This document shows positions 1 through 5,849 of a stretch of 7,244 nt of DNA, piece after piece (within the stretch, counting starts at the first letter, position 1; every line of letters begins with the position of its first letter). The position numbers were made by a program, and so were the translations under genes. The stretch comes from Bacillota bacterium. Its GTDB lineage: Bacteria > Bacillota > Clostridia > Christensenellales > CAG-138. Location: assembly GCA_023395595.1 (NCBI GenBank), contig JAEWYO010000013.1:1-7244 (forward strand). The letters are read 5' to 3'. Under the pieces are notes generated by a model. That model was not told the origin of the DNA and did not search any database. It was given only the letters and a program-made list of their open reading frames with translations.

Positions 1-582
1 AAGCAAGGCGAAATCGACGAAGCGAAGGCGAAAGAGATTGCGCTGAACTACATCAACAACATGTTTGATGCAAACGAAACGCAAGCGAGCGTCGAACAGG
101 ATCAAATGGAATATTTTCGCGATGAAACCGGCGCGCTGGTGACCGCGGGAGATGGCAACTCCACCCGTGAGCGGCTCTATTTTATTCGCGTTCCGGAGGA
201 AACGGCGATCATTCAGTATGAAGTTGCGATTCTGGGCAGCACGGGAGAAGTCCTCTATGTAAGCCGGGGTAACTCGAACATTCGATTGACCGATGCGCAA
301 AAAAAGCAGGCGGAAGAGTTCTACGCGGAGACTTCGGAATGGGAAGATCTTCATGTGGCAGCGATGCAATCGCTCAGACAAGCTTGCTTTGATTGGGCAA
401 AGACGAAGCTGGACGAATCCCGCCCAGTCGTGCTGGACGCAAACCGCGGAGAAATGCCCGGCGTGAAACAGAGGCAGTTTAGTCACAGCTTCTATGTCGT
501 TACGCGGGACGGACGAGTCTATTCCGTTTCAATGCATTGGCCTTCCATGCAAGCGCTGAGCATCGAAGTGATCAACAACTAG
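1..582 (+). CDS. 5'-truncated paralog of the downstream lipoprotein; function unknown
   Basis: Reading frame 1 is open from the first base to TAG at 580-582, giving 193 residues. The Met at 61 is internal: the 20 residues before it (KQGEIDEAKAKEIAL...) align directly with residues 31-50 of the next gene. The true start, and probably a lipoprotein signal peptide, lie upstream of the window. The two proteins match along their whole shared length, roughly 45% by eye, and share GEIxEAKAKE, STGEV, LTDxQKKQA, FYVVT and WPSMQ. Each seems to be built from two similar halves. Each half has an EAKAxExA-like helix followed by strands of the type YxVxxxSTGEVxxVS or FYVVTxDGRVYSV. This resembles a diverged PepSY-like fold, but that is inference. 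Only about 57 bases separate it from the next start and no promoter is evident, so the pair is probably co-transcribed. I recognise no specific family. Confidence 0.8.
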   Translation, partial: KQGEIDEAKAKEIALNYINNMFDANETQASVEQDQMEYFRDETGALVTAGDGNSTRERLYFIRVPEETAIIQYEVAILGSTGEVLYVSRGNSNIRLTDAQKKQAEEFYAETSEWEDLHVAAMQSLRQACFDWAKTKLDESRPVVLDANRGEMPGVKQRQFSHSFYVVTRDGRVYSVSMHWPSMQALSIEVINN

Positions 583-628
583 TCGATTGACTTGTTTCCC
601 ATAAGGGAGGAGCACGGAACAGATTTTT

Positions 629-634
629 TGGAGG
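629..634 (+). promoter_or_regulatory. Ribosome binding site that fixes the lipoprotein start
   Basis: TGGAGG lies five bases before ATG 640. The upstream in-frame ATG at 592 has no such site and would put 16 charged residues before the signal peptide. A second SD-like run, AGGGAGGAG (604-612), lies too far upstream of ATG 640 to serve it. Confidence 0.75.
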
Positions 635-639
635 ACAAC

Positions 640-1311
640 ATGAAACGAAAAATCGCGCTACTGATCGTCATTATTCTCTCTTTTTCTCTTTTCGTGATCG
701 CCTGTGGGCAAAGTGAAATCACCGATAAAAAAGGCGAGATCGGTGAGGCGAAGGCAAAGGAACTCGCGCTGGACAACATCAACAAGGCGTTTCAGACGAA
801 CCAGACGGAGGCAATCGTTTCGCGGGAGCAGATGGGCTGCCTGCCGGATCAGGTCGGCGCGATGGCGACCACGGGCAACGCGGAGGACACCTCGCGCTGG
901 CTCTATATCGTGAGCGTACCTTCGCGGGACAATGAGAAATACACGGCGTATGTCGTGGAGAGCACGGGCGAGGTAATCTTCCTTTCCCAAAGCGAAACCA
1001 ACATCTCGCTGACGGACGAACAGAAGAAGCAGGCGACAGACCTGCTCGCGGCGGAGCCGAACTTCGGCAGACAACATGAGAAAGAGGTTGCGAAGCTCAA
1101 GGAAGCCTGCAAAGAGTGGGCGATTGTCACCCTAAACGATGAGCACCCGATTCTTCTGGACGCGCTGCTCGGCAGAATGCCGGATCAAGCGGTCAGAGAA
1201 TCCTTTCCCGTTGATTTCTACGTCGTCACCGACGACGCGCGGATCTATTCTGTCACGATGTACTGGCCTTCCATGCAGGTGCTGAACATCAAAGTGATCA
1301 ACGCGAAATAA
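640..1311 (+). CDS. Lipoprotein of unknown function, tandem paralog of the preceding gene
   Basis: This 223-residue protein has a classic lipoprotein signal: MKRK, a hydrophobic stretch at residues 5-20, then the lipobox VIAC with the lipidated Cys at 22. It should therefore be anchored on the outer face of the cytoplasmic membrane. The start at ATG 640 is chosen because TGGAGG precedes it by five bases and because it places the signal peptide at the N terminus. The mature part has two similar halves, roughly residues 32-118 and 150-221. The halves contain EAKAKELAL...YTAYVVESTGEVIFLS and KEACKEW...FYVVTDDARIYSVTMYWPSMQ respectively. This pattern of a helix plus a strand pair resembles PepSY/YpeB-type domains, but the match is weak and by eye only. 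Cys157 is conserved with the truncated upstream copy; Cys67 is not. The two genes look like an old tandem duplication. The glycosidase gene begins 41 bases later, so a shared cell-envelope role is plausible but unproven. Confidence 0.85.
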   Translation: MKRKIALLIVIILSFSLFVIACGQSEITDKKGEIGEAKAKELALDNINKAFQTNQTEAIVSREQMGCLPDQVGAMATTGNAEDTSRWLYIVSVPSRDNEKYTAYVVESTGEVIFLSQSETNISLTDEQKKQATDLLAAEPNFGRQHEKEVAKLKEACKEWAIVTLNDEHPILLDALLGRMPDQAVRESFPVDFYVVTDDARIYSVTMYWPSMQVLNIKVINAK

Positions 1312-1318
1312 TCCCGCA

Positions 1319-1334
1319 GTAAGATTCGTCTTGC
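1319..1334 (+). other. Small UUCG-loop hairpin between lipoprotein and glycosidase genes
   Basis: GTAAGA-TTCG-TCTTGC folds into a six-pair stem (one G-U pair) with a UUCG tetraloop, just after the lipoprotein stop. No T-run follows, so it is unlikely to terminate. It could protect a 3' end after processing, or be chance. Confidence 0.3.
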
Positions 1335-1352
1335 GTAGCGAAGGGGAAGAAC

Positions 1353-2507
1353 ATGGATCAGCAAACAGGACAGCCCAATCGAGAACCAACCGAGAGCCTT
1401 GATGCGCAGGATCGCGCATCGCACAAGGCGTCCTCTGGGGTGCACAAAACGGGAAACGTTCGCGGCGGCGGACAAACGAAACCGAAAAAGCGCCGCAAAG
1501 CCACAAGCGCCATCGCGGTCGATCTTGGCATCGCGGCGCTGATCATCGGCTCGTTCTATCTGGTGAACTATGGTTTGCCATCGAGAACGCAAGGGAAACC
1601 GCTAACCGGTTCGACCGGCAGCGTCAGCACGAAGGCAAGCAATTTGACCGGGACGAGCAACGTTAGCAGCGCGGGGCAGACTAGCGCCAATGCGGATTAT
1701 TCCGCGCCGGAGACACCCGCGGAAACGCCGCTCCCCAAACCTACGGTTGATCTAACGCCGTGGCGCGAGAAATTTGCGGACAAATTCACCATAGGCGCGG
1801 TGGAAAAGACCGACTCGACCTACAAGAGTGCGAACCTCAACATCCGCATCGATAAAGTACAAAAAGATGATCTCGTCTACTTCTTTGCGGACATCTACAT
1901 CGCAGATTTGGCGTGTTTTCGAAGCGCGTTTGCAAAGCGTGCCGATGTGATGGGAGACCGGGAGCCGACCCAAACGGTCGCCGAGCAGAACAGCGCGATC
2001 CTCGCCATCAACGGGGATCATTGTGTGGATAACAACGGTCCTGTGATTCGAAACGGGAAGCTCTATCGCGATGAAGCATATGCCGATGCGCTCGTGCTGA
2101 ATACCGACGGCAGCATGGAGACGTTTTCGGCAGATCGACTGGACATGAGTCACGTGATCGCCAGTCAGGCATGGCAGGTTTGGACATTTGGCCCGATGCT
2201 GCTGGAAAACGGACAGCCGATGAGCGAGTTTGACAGCACGCTCAAAAAAGCCAATCCCAGAACAGCGGTTGGATATTTTGAACCCGGGCACTATTGCTTC
2301 CTCGTCGTGGATGGCAGGCAGGAGGGGTATTCCGAGGGCATGACGCTCGCGCAACTCTCGCAGTTCTTTTACGAAAAAGGCTGTACGGTCGCGTTTAATC
2401 TTGACGGCGGACGCTCCAGCGAAATGGTGTTTCTGGGCAAAACGATCAACCGCCCGTATGACGGCGGCAGGGCGACGACGGATATTTTGATGATAGCGGA
2501 AGAATAG
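1353..2507 (+). CDS. Membrane-anchored phosphodiester glycosidase family protein (NAGPA domain)
   Basis: The protein has 384 residues and starts at ATG 1353, preceded by AAGGGG at a six-base spacing. Residues 1-50 are polar and basic (KPKKRRK at 43-49) and should be cytoplasmic. Residues 53-73 form one transmembrane helix. Residues 75-135 are a Ser/Thr/Pro-rich linker, and the catalytic domain (about 140-384) lies outside the membrane. Domain hallmarks, in order, are AINGD (218-222), FGPMLLENGQ (279-288), NPRTAVG (301-307), VVDGRQEGYSEGMTL (318-332) and FNLDGGRSSEM (348-358). These match the NAGPA family (PF09992), named after the mammalian enzyme that removes GlcNAc from a phosphodiester. 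Bacterial members are thought to act on phosphodiester-linked glycans of the envelope or exopolysaccharide; the substrate here is unknown. The usual LDGGGSS motif reads LDGGRSS. The next gene starts 13 bases after the stop, so the two form an operon. Family assignment is firm; physiological role is not. Confidence 0.9.
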   Translation: MDQQTGQPNREPTESLDAQDRASHKASSGVHKTGNVRGGGQTKPKKRRKATSAIAVDLGIAALIIGSFYLVNYGLPSRTQGKPLTGSTGSVSTKASNLTGTSNVSSAGQTSANADYSAPETPAETPLPKPTVDLTPWREKFADKFTIGAVEKTDSTYKSANLNIRIDKVQKDDLVYFFADIYIADLACFRSAFAKRADVMGDREPTQTVAEQNSAILAINGDHCVDNNGPVIRNGKLYRDEAYADALVLNTDGSMETFSADRLDMSHVIASQAWQVWTFGPMLLENGQPMSEFDSTLKKANPRTAVGYFEPGHYCFLVVDGRQEGYSEGMTLAQLSQFFYEKGCTVAFNLDGGRSSEMVFLGKTINRPYDGGRATTDILMIAEE

Positions 2508-2520
2508 GAGAGCGGGCTTT

Positions 2521-2742
2521 ATGAGAAAGCTGCTTGCGCATATCTGCGTGATCCTCTCGCTTGTCACGCTGACGTTGCTGGTTTTGAATCAGTTTAATCC
2601 GAGCATCTTCGGAAAACCTTTTTTCCGCGTGGAGTTGCTGTTCTACGTCGTTGCGGTGCTGCTTCTTTCGGTTCGCGTCATCCTGCGCGGCAAACGAAAG
2701 AGCAAAGACCGTTCGGAGACGGCAAATCTTTCCGGCGTATAG
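2521..2742 (+). CDS. Small two-helix membrane protein, function unknown
   Basis: The protein has 73 residues. An AGGAG (2506-2510) that overlaps the glycosidase TAG lies ten bases before ATG 2521, which supports translation coupled to the upstream gene. Two hydrophobic segments, about residues 5-23 and 37-57, flank a short loop (NQFNPSIFGKPFF). A basic tail (RGKRKSKDR) follows the second helix, predicting both termini inside the cell. No recognisable motif is present. It is the last gene before the terminator at 2807, so it probably accompanies the glycosidase, perhaps as a membrane partner; that is inference only. Confidence 0.7.
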   Translation: MRKLLAHICVILSLVTLTLLVLNQFNPSIFGKPFFRVELLFYVVAVLLLSVRVILRGKRKSKDRSETANLSGV

Positions 2743-2806
2743 AGTACGAAGGGAAAGCTAATTAGAAAACAATAAAAACGATTTTCGCACACTGTCTGCA
2801 CGAAAC

Positions 2807-2842
2807 AAGGGCGTTATCCAGAAATGGATCGCTCCCTTTTTT
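2807..2842 (+). terminator. Rho-independent terminator of the plus-strand gene string
   Basis: Arms 2807-2819 (AAGGGCGTTATCC) and 2826-2838 (GGATCGCTCCCTT) pair at 11 of 13 positions, counting one G-U pair. The loop is six bases and the stem runs into six T (2837-2842). It lies 65 bases after the small membrane protein gene and would end its transcript. Confidence 0.8.
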
Positions 2843-2898
2843 GTGTGCGTGCGCCCGCGGATTTACCCATACATGATAAAACCTTGACATTCAGGCAT

Positions 2899-2926
2899 CG
2901 CGGGCGGATAATATCCGCCCCTACAG
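2899..2926 (+). repeat. Palindromic intergenic repeat, copy 1 of an inverted pair
   Basis: This 28-base unit matches the reverse complement of 3013-3040 at 27 of 28 positions. Its core is itself a hairpin: GGGCGGATA, one base, TATCCGCCC (2902-2920). A CCTACAG tail follows. The placement between converging 3' ends is typical of REP-like elements. Similar GTAGGGGCGG...CCGCCC repeats are, from memory, common in gut Clostridia genomes. The 86 bases between the copies hold no convincing gene. Confidence 0.8.
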
Positions 2927-3012
2927 ACCTCTCGTTGCAGCACGGGTAGCGTTATGAAAGAAAAAAGAAGAACAATCTTTACGAGGTTCGTTTGAGGATC
3001 AACTCAAGCCGC

Positions 3013-3040
3013 CTGTAGGGGCGGATATCATCCGCCCGCG
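3013..3040 (-). repeat. Palindromic intergenic repeat, copy 2 of an inverted pair
   Basis: This is the opposite-facing copy of the unit at 2899-2926 and differs at one base. Its own core folds as GGGCGGAT-ATC-ATCCGCCC (3019-3037). It ends five bases before the GC-rich hairpin at 3046. Confidence 0.8.
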
Positions 3041-3045
3041 TACCA

Positions 3046-3075
3046 AACGGGCGCACCGTTTCCGGTGCGCCCGTT
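3046..3075 (-). terminator. GC-rich hairpin at the end of the ygeW operon, probable terminator
   Basis: Arms 3046-3058 and 3063-3075 are a perfect 13-bp inverted repeat. In the minus-strand transcript the loop is GAAA, a stable GNRA tetraloop. It lies 25 bases after the ygeW stop. The T-run after it on that strand is short (TTTGG), so termination may be partial or the hairpin may mainly protect the 3' end. Read on the plus strand it is followed by a T-rich stretch and could act in both directions. Confidence 0.65.
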
Positions 3076-3100
3076 GCGTTGTGTGTTTGTTGGTTTAGAC

Positions 3101-4312
3101 TTAGTCTTCCAGACCCATCTGACGCTCCACGCCGTTCTTCTCCAGCTTTTTGAGCATGGCGGCGGGGTCTTTGACCTTCGCGAGGAAGATCATCGCGGCG
3201 ATGATGTACGGCTTGAAGGAAGCCTGCTTGTAGAGCGGGTCGCGATAGCGGTCAAACACCGTTGCGGCGACTTCGCCCGCTTCGCAGCTCACGCCCGTGA
3301 TGTCGGCGGGCAGGCAGTGCAGGTAGAGCGCCTTGCCGTCCTTGGTGGAGGCCATCAGCTCTTCGGTGCATTCCCAATCCTTGTGCTCGGCGTTCTGCTT
3401 GAGCAGTTTCTTTTCGAGCTGCTTGATGCCGTCGCTATCTCCGTTGCCGTAGAGCTCCGTGCGCTCTTCCATGGCCTTGAAAGGTGCCCAGCTCTTCGGG
3501 TACACGATGTCCGCGTCCTTGAACGCTTCCGCCATGCTGTTGGTGACGGTGAACTTGCCGCCGCTCTCCGCGGACTGGCGCTTTGCAACTTCGATGACGT
3601 CGTCCATGACTTCATATCCTTCCGGATGGGCCAGAACGACTTCCATGCCAAAGCGGGTGAAGAGACCGATCACGCCCTGCGGGACGGACAGCGGCTTGCC
3701 GTAGCTGGGGCTGTATGCCCAGGTCATGGCGATCTTCTTGCCCTTGAGGTTTTCTACGCCGCCGAGTTCGCGGATGACATGCGCCATGTCAGCCATGCAC
3801 TGCGTCGGATGGTCGATGTCGCACTGGAGGTTGACCAGCGTCGGCTTCTGCTCGAGCACACCGTCGATGTTGCCCTGCTTGACAGAGTCCACAACCTCGT
3901 GCATGTAGGCGTTGCCTTTGCCGATGTACATGTCGTCGCGGATACCGATGACGTCCGCCATGAAGCTGATCATGTTGGCGGTTTCGCGGACGGTTTCGCC
4001 GTGCGCAATCTGGCTCTTGCCTTCGTCGAGGTCCTGCACCTCAAGACCCAGCAGGTTGCAAGCGGACGCAAACGAGAAGCGCGTGCGCGTGCTGTTGTCG
4101 CGGAACAGGGAGACGCCGAGGCCGGAATCAAAAATCTTCGTGGAGATGTTGCGCTCGCGCAGGTTACGCAGAGCGTTGGCAACGGTGAACACCGCGTCCA
4201 GTTCGTCACGGGATTTTTCCCACGTCAGGAAAAAGTCGCCTTCGTACATGTCGTCAAACTTCAGGTTTTCCAGTTCCTTCGTGAACTGCTTGATGTCTTC
4301 CTTTTTACCCAT
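3101..4312 (-). CDS. ygeW: Knotted carbamoyltransferase, YgeW family
   Basis: The protein has 403 residues, close to the roughly 400 usual for YgeW. Transcarbamylase signatures are clear. The carbamoyl phosphate loop is DNSTRTR (72-78), HPTQ lies at 168-171, and the catalytic HCLPAD motif is at 332-337. The segment MTWAYSPSYGKPLSVPQG (196-213) and the overall layout place it with YgeW rather than with aspartate or ornithine carbamoyltransferase. Family knowledge: YgeW is a transcarbamylase with a knotted chain whose natural substrate is debated. It clusters with selenium-linked purine and ureide catabolism genes, where transfer to or from a ureido group is proposed. Presumably cytoplasmic. 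The start at 4312 is chosen over the upstream ATG at 4357 because AGGAG sits seven bases before it. It is the last gene of the regulator-ygeY-ygeW operon, 105 bases after ygeY. Two stem-loops in that gap may limit its expression. Confidence 0.93.
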   Translation of the reverse strand: MGKKEDIKQFTKELENLKFDDMYEGDFFLTWEKSRDELDAVFTVANALRNLRERNISTKIFDSGLGVSLFRDNSTRTRFSFASACNLLGLEVQDLDEGKSQIAHGETVRETANMISFMADVIGIRDDMYIGKGNAYMHEVVDSVKQGNIDGVLEQKPTLVNLQCDIDHPTQCMADMAHVIRELGGVENLKGKKIAMTWAYSPSYGKPLSVPQGVIGLFTRFGMEVVLAHPEGYEVMDDVIEVAKRQSAESGGKFTVTNSMAEAFKDADIVYPKSWAPFKAMEERTELYGNGDSDGIKQLEKKLLKQNAEHKDWECTEELMASTKDGKALYLHCLPADITGVSCEAGEVAATVFDRYRDPLYKQASFKPYIIAAMIFLAKVKDPAAMLKKLEKNGVERQMGLED

Positions 4313-4319
4313 AAACTCA

Positions 4320-4324
4320 CTCCT
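4320..4324 (-). promoter_or_regulatory. Ribosome binding site that fixes the ygeW start
   Basis: AGGAG on the minus strand lies seven bases before ATG 4312. The alternative ATG 4357 would put this site inside the coding region, and would add 15 residues with no family counterpart. Confidence 0.8.
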
Positions 4325-4358
4325 AAATATTCTTGTTGGTGTTGGTGAAACCTTCATT

Positions 4359-4378
4359 CTTGTTTTAGAGAAAACAAG
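4359..4378 (-). other. Second intercistronic stem-loop, overlapping the terminator-like hairpin
   Basis: CTTGTTTT-(4)-AAAACAAG is a perfect 8-bp inverted repeat. In the minus-strand transcript its 5' arm is the U-rich tail of the preceding GC hairpin, and the two share base 4378. The structures may compete or stack, which is why this may be a regulatory element rather than a plain terminator. Confidence 0.5.
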
Positions 4379-4406
4379 TGCAGAGCGGGCAGTGCCCGCT
4401 CTGCAC
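4378..4406 (-). terminator. Terminator-like hairpin between ygeY and ygeW
   Basis: Arms 4378-4390 and 4394-4406 are a perfect 13-bp GC-rich inverted repeat with a three-base loop. In the minus-strand transcript TTGTTTTCT follows. It begins 11 bases after the ygeY stop. I see no good promoter between it and ygeW, so ygeW would depend on read-through or RNA processing. That makes it a candidate partial terminator or attenuator. Confidence 0.65.
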
Positions 4407-4417
4407 CACGCTTGCTG

Positions 4418-5791
4418 TTAGCAGGCAGATTTGTCGGAATTGGTATCCGTGCCGCCCGCGCGGAATTGGCAGACATCCTCGTCGCCTTTGCCTTTATACA
4501 TCGAGGGAACCAGCGCATAGACAGCCGCGCAGGTCACAAGATCCTGTTTCCAGATGATCTCGTTGGGCGCGTGCGCCTGGCTCTCCGCACCGGGGCCGAA
4601 GCCGACGCAGGGGATGCCGTGGCGGCCCTGAATCGCGACGCCGTTGGTGGAGAACGTCCATTTGTCGATCAGCGGACGATTGCGCAGGTGCATGGAACCC
4701 GCGTTGCCGATGCGCTGTTCGCCATAGAGCGCCTTGTGCGCGTCGGCAAGCGCCTGGACGTGCGGGGCGGTCTCTTTGTTGATCCATGTCGGGAAATAGC
4801 ACTCGGTTTCGTACACGAGACCGGTCCAGGCGGGACGGTCATACTGATACATGCTCACCACTGCGCCGTGCTTTTTGCACGCCGGCAGGTTTTCGATTTC
4901 CTTGAGGCAGCTTTCCCAGGTTTCGCCTGCGGTCATGCGGCGGTCGATCGAGATCGAGCAGCTATCCGCAACGGCGCAGCGCGACGGGCTGGTGAAGAAA
5001 ATCTGGGAGACGGTGCAGGTGCCTCTTCCGAGGAAGCGCGCGTCTTCGTAGTGGTTGGGGTTAAACTTCGGATCGAGCATCTTGACGAGGCCCTTGATGG
5101 TGTCGCTCTCCGCAGCGCCGTTGGCGTTGAGGGCTTCGACATCCTTGAGCACGTCCGCCATCTTGTAGATCGCGTTGTCGCCGCGTTCCGGTGCGCTGCC
5201 GTGGCAGGAGATACCCTTCACGTCCACGCGGATTTCCATACGGCCGCGGTGTCCGCGATAGATACCGCCGTCGGTCGGCTCGGTGGAGACGACGAACTCC
5301 GGCTTGATCTTGTCTTCATTGTGGATGTACTGCCAGCAGAGCCCGTCGCAGTCTTCTTCCTGCACGGTCGCCGTCACGAGGATTTTGTAGCCTTCCGGAA
5401 TCAGGCCGAGGTCTTTCATGATCTTTGCGCCGTAGACAGCGGAAACCACGCCGCCTTCCTGATCGGAACCACCGCGCCCGTAGATCACATCGTCGGTTTC
5501 ATAGCCTTCGTAGGGGTCTTTTTCCCAGTTGTTGATGTTGCCGATGCCGACGGTGTCGATGTGTCCGTCAAAGGCAATGATCTTGTCGCCGGTACCCATC
5601 CAGCCGAGGGCGTTTCCTTCGGGGTCGATTTCGGCCTTGTCAAAGCCGAGCGCTTCCATCTCTTTGATGGTGCGTCTCACAACGCCTTCCTCTTCGCAGC
5701 TTTCGCTGGGAATTGCGATCAGATCGCGGAGGAATTTCGTCATTTGCTTTTCGTAAGCCTGCGCCGCCTGTTTGACCTTGCTGTAATCCAT
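4418..5791 (-). CDS. ygeY: YgeY-family M20 metallohydrolase
   Basis: The protein has 457 residues, longer than the roughly 400 I recall for YgeY. Metal and catalytic motifs of M20 amidohydrolases are all present. They are FDGHIDTVG (His77, Asp79), GRGGSDQEGG (bridging Asp110), VQEEDCDG (Glu146/Glu147), STEPT (Glu171) and AHAPNE (His407). YgeY-type signatures include IPSESC (27-32), GHRGRMEIRVDVKGISCHGSAPERGDNAI (about 180-208), FFTSPSRCAVADSC (265-278) and DRPAWTGLVY (318-327). The family is linked to selenium-dependent purine/ureide catabolism, where it probably cleaves an amide or ureido intermediate; the exact substrate is not settled. Extra material appears at about 222-255, 357-375 and in a tail from 432 that ends in Cys. 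The start is ATG 5791, with AAAGGAAG 11 bases upstream; ATG 5845 has no such site and lies within a hairpin. The gap to the regulator is 58 bases. Confidence 0.92.
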   Translation of the reverse strand: MDYSKVKQAAQAYEKQMTKFLRDLIAIPSESCEEEGVVRRTIKEMEALGFDKAEIDPEGNALGWMGTGDKIIAFDGHIDTVGIGNINNWEKDPYEGYETDDVIYGRGGSDQEGGVVSAVYGAKIMKDLGLIPEGYKILVTATVQEEDCDGLCWQYIHNEDKIKPEFVVSTEPTDGGIYRGHRGRMEIRVDVKGISCHGSAPERGDNAIYKMADVLKDVEALNANGAAESDTIKGLVKMLDPKFNPNHYEDARFLGRGTCTVSQIFFTSPSRCAVADSCSISIDRRMTAGETWESCLKEIENLPACKKHGAVVSMYQYDRPAWTGLVYETECYFPTWINKETAPHVQALADAHKALYGEQRIGNAGSMHLRNRPLIDKWTFSTNGVAIQGRHGIPCVGFGPGAESQAHAPNEIIWKQDLVTCAAVYALVPSMYKGKGDEDVCQFRAGGTDTNSDKSAC

Positions 5792-5802
5792 GGTGCGTGA
5801 AA

Positions 5803-5810
5803 CTTCCTTT
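5803..5810 (-). promoter_or_regulatory. Ribosome binding site for ygeY
   Basis: AAAGGAAG on the minus strand ends 11 bases before ATG 5791. The spacing is slightly long, but no better site precedes the alternative in-frame ATG at 5845. Confidence 0.6.
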
Positions 5811-5827
5811 CTTCTGCTGTGGCGAAC

Positions 5828-5844
5828 TGCCGCAGCATGCGGCA
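5828..5844 (-). other. Hairpin between regulator gene and ygeY
   Basis: TGCCGCA-(3)-TGCGGCA is a perfect 7-bp stem, six bases after the regulator stop. No T-run follows, so it is not a standard terminator. It may stabilise the upstream RNA end or mark a processing site. Confidence 0.45.
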
Positions 5845-5849
5845 TCGCG

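Noticed and set aside
587..592. TTGACT as a -35 box for the second lipoprotein gene
   Set aside because: No acceptable -10 lies 16-18 bases downstream, where the sequence is the GGAGGAGCAC region.
658..1077. Minus-strand ORF of 139 residues opposite the lipoprotein
   Set aside because: It is Arg/Leu-rich shadow sequence. The opposite strand has a signal peptide, lipobox and a paralog.
1752..2567. Minus-strand ORF of 271 residues across the glycosidase gene
   Set aside because: It is antisense to a well-supported NAGPA domain and has no family features or ribosome binding site.
2954..2995. Short ATG reading frame inside the repeat-flanked 86 bases
   Set aside because: It encodes only 13 residues before TGA and has no ribosome binding site.
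2899..3040. Inverted repeats as terminal repeats of an insertion sequence or MITE
   Set aside because: I see no flanking target duplication and no transposase between or near the copies. A REP-like pair explains the structure better, though an old mobile origin is not excluded.
3065..4348. Long plus-strand ORF (427 residues) opposite ygeW
   Set aside because: It is antisense to a gene with clear carbamoyltransferase motifs, has no ribosome binding site, and its sequence (rich in Val, Ala, Leu, Asp, His) is typical of a shadow frame created by GC-biased codons.
4412..5800. Long plus-strand ORF (462 residues) opposite ygeY
   Set aside because: It mirrors the M20 hydrolase gene, carries no recognisable motif and lacks a convincing start site. 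It is a codon-bias shadow.
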